DNA of 64,000 bases from CAZXCK01 sp964639225 (GTDB lineage Bacteria > Chloroflexota > Anaerolineae > Aggregatilineales > Phototrophicaceae), in the NCBI GenBank assembly GCA_964639225.1, contig CAZXCK010000008.1, positions 4,917 to 68,916 of the forward strand. The letters are read 5' to 3'. Every line of letters begins with the position of its first letter. Position 1 is the first letter of the stretch. This document shows, one piece after another, positions 42,922-51,993 of this stretch. The position numbers were made by a program, and so were the translations under genes. The notes under the pieces are model-generated. The model made no database searches. It worked only from the letters and a program-made list of their open reading frames with translations, and had not been told where the DNA came from.

Positions 42922-43437
42922 TCAGGCGAACGTAATGATCAGATCGGCCCCTCGTCCCTCGACAGTATATGTCGTCAGGGGATCGACAGCCGAACCGGCC
43001 AGAACCTGGCCATCATAATCGAACTGGCTCTGCCCAATGCTGGTACAGCGCAGTTGGCCGTTTTCGTCAAGGTCGATCTTGCGCTGTCCGTGTGTGCATT
43101 TGTTGATGTAAGCGTAGTATTCGCCATCCACGCCGTAGACGATCAGCAGGTCCTCAGGGAGTTGCGCATCCTCGAGACGAACAGCACTGCCAGCCTGCTC
43201 TAGTTCAGGAATGTCAGACAGCGTCAGTCGCAGCTCACCGCCAGTATAACGCCAGGCTGACGAAGGCTCCAGCAGCGGCGTATGCGTAACCCCTTTCAGC
43301 CGATCCAGCGCGCCAGTGTAATTGGCGACGCCAACCGCCCCAGCCGTGACCGCCAGTGTACCAACGCAGCCAATACGCAGAAAATCGCGCCTGGATGGCA
43401 GCGGACGTTTGGGTTCCGTTTCTGTGGGCCTATTCAT
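42922..43437 (-). CDS. Tat-exported Rieske-like protein with degenerate cluster site
   Basis: The 171-residue protein has a Tat signal, PSRRDFLRIGCVGTL, followed by a hydrophobic segment (about 20-45). The C-terminal domain has Rieske-like order: VYGVDGEYYAYINKCTHGQRKI then GQLRCTSIGQSQFDYDG. The first ligand pair C-T-H is intact. The second, normally C-P-x-H-G-S, reads C-T-S-I-G-Q-S, so the histidine ligand is missing. A [2Fe-2S] cluster is therefore doubtful. It is probably anchored by the uncleaved Tat helix on the outer face, and its partner is unknown. Confidence 0.7.
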   Translation of the reverse strand: MNRPTETEPKRPLPSRRDFLRIGCVGTLAVTAGAVGVANYTGALDRLKGVTHTPLLEPSSAWRYTGGELRLTLSDIPELEQAGSAVRLEDAQLPEDLLIVYGVDGEYYAYINKCTHGQRKIDLDENGQLRCTSIGQSQFDYDGQVLAGSAVDPLTTYTVEGRGADLIITFA

Positions 43438-43569
43438 GGTCTTTACCTCATCATGGTGCCTGCCGGAATTGGCGGACTGTGTCTGCTAATCTGTACGAAA
43501 CTACATAGAGAAAGTTGTGCAATCTCTACAACAGACACGATGAGTTTTCTGTCTAATGTCAATAACCAA

Positions 43570-44760
43570 TTACACGACCCCGTCACGGCGCAGCGCCAGA
43601 ATATCATCACCACTGTAACCCAGGCCCGCCAGGACTGACTGCGTATCCTCGCCCAGTGTGGGTGGCGCCTTGCGCATAGTGGCCGGAGTCGCCGACAGTT
43701 TCGCCGGCGCGCCCAGCATCTGAAGCTGGCCCAGCGTCGGATGCTCCACAGTCTGCACCATCCCTCGCGCCTGAATATGTGGATCATTCAGGATTTCCGG
43801 GATGCTGTTCACCGGTGCCACCGGGATTTTGACCGCCAGCAGGCGCTGGGTCCAGTACTCGGACGGCTGTGTTTGCAGCGCAGCTTCCAGTTCCGGTATC
43901 AATTCGCCCCGATGCTCAACGCGCCCGGCATTCGTCTGGAAGCGTTCATCAGCCCACAAATCGGGCCGTTCGAGCACCTCACACAGTCGCTGATACTGCT
44001 GGTCATTGCCTACCGCCAACGCGATCTGCCGGTCCTGCGTGGGGAAAATCTGGTATGGCACGATGTTCGGGTGCGCGTTGCCATAGCGCGCAGGAGTCAG
44101 CCCGCTGGCGAAGTAGTTATGCGCCACATTCGCCAGCCAAGCCACCTGAGAATCCAGCAGTGCGATGTCGATGAACTGGCCGCGCCCGGTCTGCGTGCGG
44201 TAGTGCAGCGCCGCCAGAATGGCGTTAGCCGCGAACAACCCGGTAGTGATGTCGGCAATCGCCACACCCACCTTATACGGTTCGCCATCTTCCGGCCCGG
44301 TGATCGACATCAACCCACCCTGCGCCTGGATCATGAAGTCGTAGCCGGGACGGTCTTTGTACGGCCCGGTCTGGCCGTAGCCGGTCAGCGAGCAGTAGAT
44401 CAGCCCCGGATTCTCCGCCGCCAGCGTCTCATAGCCCAGGCCGAACTTCGCCATCGTACCCGCTTTGAAGTTCTCGATGAGCACATCGGCCTCACGCACC
44501 AGCCGCCGCAGAATCTCAAGCCCCTGCTCGGCTTTGAGATTGAGCGTCAGGCTCTTTTTGTTGCGATTCGCACTCAGGTAATAGGCGCTCTGGTCGCCGA
44601 CCCAGGGCGGCCCCCACTGGCGCGTGCCATCACCCCCCACTGGCTCCTCGATCTTGATGACATCCGCGCCATAATCGGCCAGCAGCATGGTGCAGTACGG
44701 TCCCGCCAGCACCCGCGACAGATCAACGATGCGCAGGTCATCCAGTGCCATATCGCTCAT
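43570..44760 (-). CDS. CaiB/BaiF-family (family III) CoA-transferase
   Basis: The 396-residue protein begins LRIVDLSRVLAGPYCTMLLADYGADVIKIEEP, the family III start. It continues with NRNKKSLTLNLK, LVREADVLIENFKAGTM and CSLTGYGQTGPYKDRPGYD, where the catalytic aspartate region lies. It moves CoA between carboxylic acids. It is the last gene of the nucleoside-importer operon, starting 28 bases after the preceding stop. The acid is presumably made by the aldehyde dehydrogenase of this operon, but that is inference. Confidence 0.9.
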   Translation of the reverse strand: MSDMALDDLRIVDLSRVLAGPYCTMLLADYGADVIKIEEPVGGDGTRQWGPPWVGDQSAYYLSANRNKKSLTLNLKAEQGLEILRRLVREADVLIENFKAGTMAKFGLGYETLAAENPGLIYCSLTGYGQTGPYKDRPGYDFMIQAQGGLMSITGPEDGEPYKVGVAIADITTGLFAANAILAALHYRTQTGRGQFIDIALLDSQVAWLANVAHNYFASGLTPARYGNAHPNIVPYQIFPTQDRQIALAVGNDQQYQRLCEVLERPDLWADERFQTNAGRVEHRGELIPELEAALQTQPSEYWTQRLLAVKIPVAPVNSIPEILNDPHIQARGMVQTVEHPTLGQLQMLGAPAKLSATPATMRKAPPTLGEDTQSVLAGLGYSGDDILALRRDGVV

Positions 44761-44788
44761 GGGATTCGCTTTCTGGTTTCAGCGTCAA

Positions 44789-45691
44789 TCAGCGTAAAAT
44801 TGAAGCCGCCATACGGCGGTACGTGTGCCGTTTGCCGCGCAGCGCCAGCGAAAAAGCGTGGATGTTCTCCGGCTCCGGCATACCGGAAAGCCCGGCCTCA
44901 TCCAGCCGAACCGCGTCCACGCCGAGCTGCTTGGCCATCAGCGCCAGCGAGCGCATCACTTCCGGCTGCGCGCCTTCAACCGACCCGGTGACGAACGTCC
45001 ATGCCAGCCCGCCGCCAGCATGGATGCTGTCGATAAGCTGCCCGGTCGGCTCGGCCTGCCAGCCCTGCTTGCTGCCCGGCATCGGCAGGCCGATTCCATC
45101 GCAGCCAGCGGCCAGCAACGCCTCAATCTGCTGCTGGTACAGCTTCAACGTATCCGGGTCACGCGGCGGTGGCTGGCTGAAGCTCGGCACACCGACCAGC
45201 AAAACCGACTCACCCAGCAGACGCTGCGCCATCATGGCGGCATCGCGCTGCATAGCGGGCGTGCCGCCCTGCCCCGGTCGCGCATACAAAAAGATGATGT
45301 CCGCGCCGTGTGCTGCCGCCCGTTGCAGATTGTCCGCGTTGGCCAGCCGCCCGCCCAACGGCGTGTCGGGCGCGGCGACGATCATGTTGATGCCCAGCGG
45401 ACGCCCCAGCAGACGCTTATAGGCTGCCAGCGGCGCGTCAGATGCCAGCAGGTCCGGCGGCAGGCCGCTGATCTGCGGTTGCAGCGTATCGTAACGATCC
45501 AGCACGATGATATCCGCGCCCATCGAGGCGGCCAGCTCGCCGTGTGTGATACCGTCCACCGGCGGCGCATCCGTGCAGATGAACTCCGCCGCCAGCGTTC
45601 GCCCTTCCGCCGCCCGGATCGATTCCTTGAGCGCCGCGCCGTCCATGCCAGCGAAATCGGCGGCGGTCGCGTCGAGCATGCGCCGGGTCAT
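44789..45691 (-). CDS. Uncharacterized TIM-barrel-like protein
   Basis: I cannot name this 300-residue family with confidence. The sequence alternates helices and strands with conserved turns such as GRTLAAEFICTDAP, ADIIVLDRYDTLQPQISG, RPLGINMIVAAPD, GADIIFLYARPGQGGTP, SVLLVGVPSFSQPPP and GCDGIGLPMPGSKQGW. This is what an eight-stranded alpha/beta barrel with phosphate-type loops looks like. Its start overlaps the btpA-like stop by one base, so it is part of the operon. Its closeness to BtpA, another barrel, suggests the two act on related sugar or nucleotide pieces. Confidence 0.6.
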   Translation of the reverse strand: MTRRMLDATAADFAGMDGAALKESIRAAEGRTLAAEFICTDAPPVDGITHGELAASMGADIIVLDRYDTLQPQISGLPPDLLASDAPLAAYKRLLGRPLGINMIVAAPDTPLGGRLANADNLQRAAAHGADIIFLYARPGQGGTPAMQRDAAMMAQRLLGESVLLVGVPSFSQPPPRDPDTLKLYQQQIEALLAAGCDGIGLPMPGSKQGWQAEPTGQLIDSIHAGGGLAWTFVTGSVEGAQPEVMRSLALMAKQLGVDAVRLDEAGLSGMPEPENIHAFSLALRGKRHTYRRMAASILR

Positions 45692-46470
45692 TACGCCCTC
45701 GCTGCCTGCATAAAGGCCCGCGCCGTCTCCGCCGATACCGGATTTTCGGCCCGCCCGCCTTGCTTCAGCGCCGAGCCGACAATCGCGCCGTCGGCAATTT
45801 GCAGCACCTGACTCACGTTCTCAATCGTGGTACCACTGCCCACCACCACCGGAATCCGTACCGCGCGCTTCACTTCGGCTACAGCTTCCAGCGGAGTCGC
45901 CTGCCCGGTGGCCGCCCCGGTGACAATCAGCACCGCCGCGCCAGCAGCCTGGGCATCCAGCGCCGACTGTGTGATTGCCTGCGGCAGCACATTCTGCGTG
46001 TATTTGGTCTGCACATCGGCCCACAGTTCGACATCCGCGCCCAACTGCTTGCGATAGCGAGTAATCTGCGCCGAGCAAGGCTGCACCAACCCCTGCGCAC
46101 TGATGACCGTATCGACGAAAACTTCGACCCGCACGAACTGCGCCTGTACCGCATACGCCAGCGCGATCTCCGCCTGCCAGGCGTTGAACTGCACGTTGAC
46201 GCCCAGTGGCGAATCCGTCATGGCCCGTATGCGTGCGGCGGCGTTCGCCATGGCGGCCACCTGTAACGCCGTCGGTTCGCCAATCAGATACGGCTCATCG
46301 CCCAGATTCTCGACGATCAGCGCATCGACCCCGGCATCAAGCAGCGCGCGGGCGTCAGCCTCGGCCTGCGAGTAAATCGCGTTCAGGTCGCCATCAAAGC
46401 CCGGACTCTCCGGCAGCGGGCGCAGATGCACCATACCGATAACTGGTCGTGTGTGTTCAAACAGTGTCAT
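45691..46470 (-). CDS. BtpA/SgcQ-family TIM-barrel protein
   Basis: This 259-residue protein matches BtpA/SgcQ: VIGMVHLRPLPESPGF, AGVDALIVENLGDEPYL, LGVNVQFNAWQAEIALAYA, AQFVRVEVFVDTVISAQG, ALIVTG-type and IPVVVGSGTTIENV segments. BtpA is known for its effect on photosystem I in cyanobacteria, while SgcQ sits in a sugar cluster. In bacteria the family usually belongs to sugar or nucleoside catabolism with unclear reactions. It overlaps the aldehyde dehydrogenase gene by 4 bases. Confidence 0.88.
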   Translation of the reverse strand: MTLFEHTRPVIGMVHLRPLPESPGFDGDLNAIYSQAEADARALLDAGVDALIVENLGDEPYLIGEPTALQVAAMANAAARIRAMTDSPLGVNVQFNAWQAEIALAYAVQAQFVRVEVFVDTVISAQGLVQPCSAQITRYRKQLGADVELWADVQTKYTQNVLPQAITQSALDAQAAGAAVLIVTGAATGQATPLEAVAEVKRAVRIPVVVGSGTTIENVSQVLQIADGAIVGSALKQGGRAENPVSAETARAFMQAARA

Positions 46471-47927
46471 TGTCGTGGCTCTCTGTATGCATAACGAATA
46501 TGCTTGGTCTCAAGATAAGCGTCCATGCCCGGTTCGCCCAGTTCACGCCCGATTCCGCTTTGCTTCATGCCGCCGAACGCGCCGCGAATATCAGTGATGT
46601 CGTTCACGTTAATGCCCACGCCGCCGAAGTTCAGCCGCCTGGCCGCGTAATGGGCCGCATCCAGATCGTGCGTGTAGACATAAGCCGCCAGCCCGTAAGG
46701 TGTGCTGTTGGCCATAGCGACGCCCTGTTCCAGCGTGTCGAAGGCGGCGATGGGCGCCACCGGCCCGAACGTCTCGTCCTGCATGACCAGCATCTCCGGC
46801 GTGGTGTTGTCCAGCACCGCCGGCATCAGGAAGAAGCCGCCAGAAGCGTAACCGGCCCCTGCCGGGACATCGCCGCCCACCAGCAGCCGCGCCCCGCGCC
46901 CCTGCGCGTCGTCGATGTGCTGGCGCACCTTCTCCACCGCACGGGCGTTAATCATCGGCCCCATATCCGCGTCTGGCTCTTTGAGGCCGTCCGCCGCCAC
47001 ACGCAGCGCCGCCGCCTTCGCCACGAACACGTCGAGGAAATCTTCCAGCACTGTTTGCTGAACAAATATCCGGTTGACGCTGATACAGATTTGCCCGGTA
47101 TGGCTGAAACAGCGCCGCAGCGATTCCGCTGCCGCCCGCTCAACATCGGCGTCACGGCACACGATGAACGGCGCGCTGCCACCCAGTTCCAGCGTGAGCC
47201 GTTTGAGCTGCCGCCCGGCCCGCTCGGCGATCCACTGCCCCGCCGCCGTCGAGCCGGTGAAGGCGATCTTGGGCACGTCGGGGTGCTCGACCAGCGCCCG
47301 GCCCACGTCAGCGCCGCCTGTCACCACGTTTATCACGCCCGGTGGCAGCCCGGCATCGATGAATGCCTGCACAAACTTCAGGATGGCCAGCGGCGCTTCT
47401 TCCGGCGGCTTGACGACAAACGTACAACCTGCCGCCAGCCCCGGACCCAGCTTCCACGCCAGCAGGTCCACCGGGAAGTTAAAGGGAACAATCGCGCCCA
47501 CCACGCCGACCGGCTGTTTAAGCACAAAGCTGTGCGTACTGCCCATGTCACCGGCGAAGTGCGTCCCGGTGATACGGCGGCTTTCGTCAGCATAGAAGTC
47601 GATGACGTCGGCGCTGTAGCTGACCTCTTTCAGTGAGTCGTTGAGCGGCTTACCGTTCTCCTGAGTAAGCAAGCGAGCCGCTTCTTCGAGATACTGCTCG
47701 CGGAAGATGTGCATCGCCTCGTGCATCACCGCCGCGCGTTCGCGCCCGCTCGTGTGCGACCATGACGGGAACGCACGCGCCGCCGCGCTCACTGCCGCGT
47801 TCACATCGTCCAGCGTGGCGCTGGCAGTATCCTGGATGCGGATGCCATAAGCCGGGTTAATGACCGGCAGCGTCTCGCCGGTAGAGCTGGCACGCCATTC
47901 GTTGTCGATCAGCAGCGTCTGACTCAT
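46467..47927 (-). CDS. NAD(P)-dependent aldehyde dehydrogenase
   Basis: The 486-residue enzyme starts at ATG 47927 (GGAGG six bases before it); the frame stays open upstream but the earlier sequence overlaps the phosphorylase gene. Active-site elements are the general base Glu in LTLELGGSAPF and the catalytic Cys in FSHTGQICISVNR, with cofactor motifs PFNFPVDLLAWKLGP, KPPEEAPLA and FTGSTAAGQ. It oxidises an aldehyde to its acid. It lies between a nucleoside phosphorylase and BtpA genes with 4-base overlaps on both sides. The substrate is unknown; a semialdehyde from base or sugar breakdown fits the setting. Confidence 0.92.
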   Translation of the reverse strand: MSQTLLIDNEWRASSTGETLPVINPAYGIRIQDTASATLDDVNAAVSAAARAFPSWSHTSGRERAAVMHEAMHIFREQYLEEAARLLTQENGKPLNDSLKEVSYSADVIDFYADESRRITGTHFAGDMGSTHSFVLKQPVGVVGAIVPFNFPVDLLAWKLGPGLAAGCTFVVKPPEEAPLAILKFVQAFIDAGLPPGVINVVTGGADVGRALVEHPDVPKIAFTGSTAAGQWIAERAGRQLKRLTLELGGSAPFIVCRDADVERAAAESLRRCFSHTGQICISVNRIFVQQTVLEDFLDVFVAKAAALRVAADGLKEPDADMGPMINARAVEKVRQHIDDAQGRGARLLVGGDVPAGAGYASGGFFLMPAVLDNTTPEMLVMQDETFGPVAPIAAFDTLEQGVAMANSTPYGLAAYVYTHDLDAAHYAARRLNFGGVGINVNDITDIRGAFGGMKQSGIGRELGEPGMDAYLETKHIRYAYREPRQ

Positions 47928-48679
47928 GTTCCCCTCCAATCCATCAGGCCATCCAGCACCGCCGAGATCAGCGTCCGCTCGCCCTGGCTGCGCGAGTCGC
48001 CGTCGATGATGGCAAACGGCGACGCCTGATTGGTGACAATACACATCGACGCCACCGCGATTTTCAACCGCAGGCCCAGCACATAGAGCAGCGCCGTCTC
48101 CATATCGAGCGACAGCACACCAGCCTGCTCCAGTTCGCTGGTATCCAGTTCACCGCCATCGACCAGCGACGGCGCCATATGCGGATAGAAGGCGTCATAC
48201 GTCGCCGTGATACCGGTCAGCACTTCCTGGCTCATACGGCTCCCGGCCTGCACCAGGCAGCTCGCCAGCCGCCAGTCCGGCACCGCCGGGTACGCCAGCG
48301 GCAGATAGGCAGCGGATGTCCCCTCGTAGCGCACCGCGCCAGTTGAGACGACAAAGGCCCCCATCGGAGCCGTCACGCCCATCGTCGTGCCCACGCGAAC
48401 CACCGCCTTAACGCCCAGATGGGCCAGCTCCTCGACGGCAATCGCCGCCGAGGGCGCGCCGATACCCGACGACAGGCCCAGCACCCGCACGCCGCGATAG
48501 CTGCCCGTCACCGTATAGAACTCCCGATTCTGGGCTACCACACGGGTATCATCCAGGCTCTCTGCGATACGATCCACCCGCGCCGGGTCGCCGGTCAGCA
48601 GGGCAATCTCACCGACATCTGCCGGTTCCATATGTAAGTAAAGCGACTGCTTCATCTGCGTCATCGATTGTTTCATCAT
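47924..48679 (-). CDS. Nucleoside phosphorylase (uridine/purine phosphorylase family)
   Basis: This 251-residue member of the PNP_UDP_1 superfamily has ALLTGDPARVDRIAESLDD, YRGVRVLGLSSGIGAPSAAI, VVRVGTTMGVTAPMGAF and GVLSLDMETALLYVLGLRL, with the Met-Glu that binds the ribose. It splits a nucleoside with phosphate to base and sugar 1-phosphate. Uridine phosphorylase is the best guess, not certain. Its start overlaps the kinase stop by 4 bases. Confidence 0.85.
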   Translation of the reverse strand: MMKQSMTQMKQSLYLHMEPADVGEIALLTGDPARVDRIAESLDDTRVVAQNREFYTVTGSYRGVRVLGLSSGIGAPSAAIAVEELAHLGVKAVVRVGTTMGVTAPMGAFVVSTGAVRYEGTSAAYLPLAYPAVPDWRLASCLVQAGSRMSQEVLTGITATYDAFYPHMAPSLVDGGELDTSELEQAGVLSLDMETALLYVLGLRLKIAVASMCIVTNQASPFAIIDGDSRSQGERTLISAVLDGLMDWRGT

Positions 48680-49449
48680 GCACCGAAAGTCCGTTCGTAG
48701 CGTGCCTGCAATTGGTCAATTGTCGGGATGTTCGTCTGGCAGCCTAATGCCTCGATCACAAATGAGGCCAGCGTCACCCCCCACTGGACGGCGGTCTGCG
48801 GTGAATCGCCGCGCAGGACACCGGCCAGAAAGCCAGCGGTGAAAGCATCGCCGGCACCGGTCGGGTCCACAAGCTGCGGCGGCGGCACTGCTGGCACCTG
48901 CCATTCGCCCGCCTCTGTGTAGATCGTCGCGCCTTTCGCGCCCGCCGTCACCACAATGGCGCGCATNNNNNNNNNNNNNNNNNNNNNNNNNNNNNNNNNN
49001 NNNNNNNNNNNNNNNNNNNNNNNNNNNNNNNNNNNNNNNNNNNNNNNNNNNNNNNNNNNNNNNNNNGCGTCTACCAGTTCAAGCGATCCATCCCAGGCAT
49101 CGGCAGCGCCTGGCAAAAAGAAAATCTGGTATTCGTTGTCTGGATTGATAAACAGATAGCCGGTCGAAGTCTGTTCGCCTGACAAGCGGATTACATGATC
49201 GGTGTTGATACCAGCCTGCTGCAGGTGCTGCACATATTCATCGCCGGGGGCATCCGCCCCCACGATCATCGCCACGCCTGCCTGAAACCCCTGCGCCGCC
49301 ATCGACACGGCGACATTGGCCCCACAGCCGCCAAATGTAAAGCGGTCGGCTGTCGTCCTGATGAGCGCCGTCTCGCCAATGGTTGGGCTGTGCGACACCC
49401 GCATAATGTAATCCAGGCTGGGATAGCCGGTGGCCAGCAGGTCCGTCAT
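48676..49449 (-). CDS. PfkB-family sugar/nucleoside kinase, interrupted by an assembly gap
   Basis: The N-terminal 127 residues (GYPSLDYIMRV, FTFGGCGANVAVSMAAQGF) and the C-terminal 96 (VDPTGAGDAFTAGFLAG, with the catalytic Asp) match PfkB/ribokinase kinases. 100 N stand between them. The frame happens to be kept, but the joined protein of 257 residues is about 40-50 shorter than the family norm. It may phosphorylate the ribose or nucleoside handled by this operon. It overlaps neighbours by 4 bases on both sides. Confidence 0.85.
   Translation of the reverse strand: MTDLLATGYPSLDYIMRVSHSPTIGETALIRTTADRFTFGGCGANVAVSMAAQGFQAGVAMIVGADAPGDEYVQHLQQAGINTDHVIRLSGEQTSTGYLFINPDNEYQIFFLPGAADAWDGSLELVDXXXXXXXXXXXXXXXXXXXXXXXXXXXXXXXXXXMRAIVVTAGAKGATIYTEAGEWQVPAVPPPQLVDPTGAGDAFTAGFLAGVLRGDSPQTAVQWGVTLASFVIEALGCQTNIPTIDQLQARYERTFGA
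48967..49066. other. Assembly gap (100 N)
   Basis: Exactly 100 N inside the PfkB-family kinase gene. The true length is unknown and probably longer. Confidence 0.99.
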
Positions 49450-50021
49450 CGCGGCGATTCACTTTCCTGAAGCAGGCGCAGCACTTCGGCAACGGGCAGC
49501 ACCCGCCCCATATAGTTGTTGATATCTTCCAGGTTGGCCTCGTGCAGATGCGGCTTGTTGGTCGCCACGCATTCACGCGGCACGATGACGGCGTAATTGC
49601 GCGAAAAACCATCCTGCGCCGTCGCCCGGATGCAGACATTGGTCTTGGTTCCAGTCAGAACCAGCGTATCGATATGGTTATCACGCAGGATCAGGTCCAG
49701 GTCGGTGCCCATAAAAGCGCTGTAACGCCGCTTGGTGATGACATAATCGCGCTCCTGTGGGGCCAGCGGCGGCGCCAGCTCCACGCCAATTGTCCCCGCC
49801 TGGCAGTGAAAGCGCACATTATCCAGTTCCCAGTCCGGCTTGCCGGGCCGGTGCGAGTCGATGACCCAGATGACCAGCGCGCCGCTTGCACGCGCATCTT
49901 CCACAAACTCATGAACTGTATCCACCATCTTCGAGGCCGGTTCGTTGGGAACCAGGCCGTGCTCCATATCGGTAAAATCGCGCACCATGTCGATTACCAG
50001 AACCGCATGACGGGCCATCAA
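49446..50021 (-). CDS. Isochorismatase-family cysteine hydrolase
   Basis: The 191-residue enzyme has the catalytic Asp in VLVIDMVRDFTD, the Lys in VITKRRYSAFMGTDL and the Cys in GTKTNVCIRATAQDGF. Family members cut amides such as nicotinamide, ureidoacrylate, N-carbamoyl-sarcosine or biuret. Within a nucleoside-uptake operon, hydrolysis of nicotinamide or of a pyrimidine ring-opening product would fit. This is inference. The stop overlaps the kinase start by 4 bases. Confidence 0.9.
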   Translation of the reverse strand: MMARHAVLVIDMVRDFTDMEHGLVPNEPASKMVDTVHEFVEDARASGALVIWVIDSHRPGKPDWELDNVRFHCQAGTIGVELAPPLAPQERDYVITKRRYSAFMGTDLDLILRDNHIDTLVLTGTKTNVCIRATAQDGFSRNYAVIVPRECVATNKPHLHEANLEDINNYMGRVLPVAEVLRLLQESESPR

Positions 50022-50022
50022 A

Positions 50023-50928
50023 TTAACCTTTCTGCCATTCTCGCCGAACCGAGATCAGGACGAGCATCACCACCACCATCAGATAGGGCAGCATCTGGAA
50101 GAACTGCGGCGGCACGTTGTAGATCGTCTGCAAACGGAACTGCAACGCCTCGAACAGGCCAAACAACAGGCAGGCCAGCGCCGATAAGCGCGGACGTCCC
50201 GCCGCAAAATACACCGCCGCCAGCGCGATAAAACCGCGCCCACCGGTCATGTCTTCGCGGAACAGCGCCAGATCGCCGACCGCCAGATGCGCCCCGCCGA
50301 TGCCGCACAGCAGACCGCCCAGCATCAGCGCCAGATACTGCATCCGCCGCACCGAGATGCCCGCCGTCTGCGCCGCTTCCGGGTTTTCGCCAGCCGCGCG
50401 GATATGGACACCCAGCGTCGTCCGGTACAGGAAGAGCGCCGTCAACGGAATCACCAGCCACGACAGATATACCAGCGGCGAATGACGGAACAGCACCCGC
50501 CCCAGCACCGGAATATCGCTGAGGCCAGCGATGTTGAGCGACGCCAGCCGTTCGAAATCTGCTGGCGCGTAGGTTCCGCTGGTGTTGAAGTAGACCTGTA
50601 AGATGTAGCCGGTCGCGCCCAGCGCCAGGAAGTTCATCGCCAGGCCGGCCACAATCAGGTTGGCGCGCAGATCGGTGACGAACAGCGCGAATAACGCTCC
50701 GAACAGCGTGCAGACTATGGCCGCTGCCAGCACACCGACCCATGCCGAACCCGCCGCCACGCCCACCACAACCGCCGTAAACGCGCCGATGAGCATCAGC
50801 CCTTCGAGCGCGATGTTGATCAGCCGAATCTGGTAGCTCAACAGACCGGCCATCGCCGCGAAGATCAGCGGCGTCGCCAACCGCAGCGTCGAAGCGGAGA
50901 GATTGGTCAGAAAATCGACAATTTCCAT
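50023..50928 (-). CDS. Nucleoside-type ABC transporter permease (NupQ/BmpC-like)
   Basis: The 301-residue protein has about eight to nine transmembrane helices and the family pattern FAAMAGLLSYQIRLINIALEG, AGSAWVGVLAAAIV, VHIRAAGENPEAAQTAGISV (cytoplasmic coupling loop) and DMTGGRGFIALAAVYF. It pairs with the permease encoded 3 bases upstream. Confidence 0.9.
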   Translation of the reverse strand: MEIVDFLTNLSASTLRLATPLIFAAMAGLLSYQIRLINIALEGLMLIGAFTAVVVGVAAGSAWVGVLAAAIVCTLFGALFALFVTDLRANLIVAGLAMNFLALGATGYILQVYFNTSGTYAPADFERLASLNIAGLSDIPVLGRVLFRHSPLVYLSWLVIPLTALFLYRTTLGVHIRAAGENPEAAQTAGISVRRMQYLALMLGGLLCGIGGAHLAVGDLALFREDMTGGRGFIALAAVYFAAGRPRLSALACLLFGLFEALQFRLQTIYNVPPQFFQMLPYLMVVVMLVLISVRREWQKG

Positions 50929-50931
50929 GGT

Positions 50932-51993
50932 TTAGGTCTCCTCCGCTGGCTGGTCGATCTGTCGTTTGGCCTGTGCCCGGCGCTTAAACCACGAAAAGCC
51001 GATATCAATGGCGATGAAGAAGATAATCAGTGCCTGCAGAATGTCGATGAGGTCACGCGGGATGCGCGTAAACAGTTCCATCGTCGAGCCACCGCTGCGC
51101 AGCGCACCGAAGAAGAGTGCCGCCAGCAGCACGCCCACCGGCGAATTTCGCCCCAGCAGCGCCACCACAATGCCATCGAAACCGAAGCCCGGCGAAAACC
51201 CGGCCACAAACCGGTAATGGACGCCCAGAGTCTGCACGCCGCCGGCCAACCCGCCGATGAGACCTGACAGGAACATGACCAGCACGATGATGCGCCGCGC
51301 GGGCATACCCACCCAGCGAGCGAAGATCGGGTTGGTGCCCAGCACTTCGATCTCGTAGCCCAGTGACATTCGGCGCACAATCAGCAGCACAACGACGAAC
51401 GTCACCAGCGCGATCAGAAATCCCGCGTTGAGCTGCGACCGTTCCACCAGGCGCGGAAGCTGCGCCTGTGACGCGACCTCCTGCGACATCGCGTTGGACA
51501 TGCCCACCACCAGAAAGGGGCCATTCACCAGATAATCGGTGAACAGGATAGCCACATAGTTGAGCATAATGGTGGTGACTACCTCATCGACGTGCAACCG
51601 CGCCTTGAGGTAACCCGGCACCGCGCCCCACAGCCCGCCAGTCAGCGCGGCAAAGCCCAGCGCGAAGGGGATAATGAGCAGCGTCGGCAGGTCGGTGAAT
51701 GTGAAGCCTACCCAGGCCGCCGCGAACGCGCCCACATACAGCGAGCCTTCAACGCCGATGTTGAAGATTCCAGCGCGGAAGGCCAGCATGGTCGCCAGCC
51801 CGGTGAAGATCAGCGGTGTGGCCGCCAGCAGCGTATTGGCGATGGCCCGCTGATTGCCTAACGCCGAGTTAAACAGCACATCATAAGCGTTGATGGCGTC
51901 GCGGCCAGAAATCCACATAATCAGCGCGCCGGCCAGCAGCGCCAGGGCCAGCGTAAACAGAACACGCAGAACCGATTGAACCTGCGCCATCAT
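50932..51993 (-). CDS. Nucleoside-type ABC transporter permease (NupP-like)
   Basis: The 353-residue membrane protein has ATPLIFTGLATMLAFRAGIFNIGVEGSLYVGAFAAA, which should be read as two family motifs (ATPLIFTGLA and FNIGVEGSLYVG). The MLNYVAI segment and GYEIEVLGTNPIFARWVG coupling loop follow. The start overlaps the ATPase stop by 4 bases. It belongs to the BMP-type importer. Confidence 0.9.
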   Translation of the reverse strand: MMAQVQSVLRVLFTLALALLAGALIMWISGRDAINAYDVLFNSALGNQRAIANTLLAATPLIFTGLATMLAFRAGIFNIGVEGSLYVGAFAAAWVGFTFTDLPTLLIIPFALGFAALTGGLWGAVPGYLKARLHVDEVVTTIMLNYVAILFTDYLVNGPFLVVGMSNAMSQEVASQAQLPRLVERSQLNAGFLIALVTFVVVLLIVRRMSLGYEIEVLGTNPIFARWVGMPARRIIVLVMFLSGLIGGLAGGVQTLGVHYRFVAGFSPGFGFDGIVVALLGRNSPVGVLLAALFFGALRSGGSTMELFTRIPRDLIDILQALIIFFIAIDIGFSWFKRRAQAKRQIDQPAEET

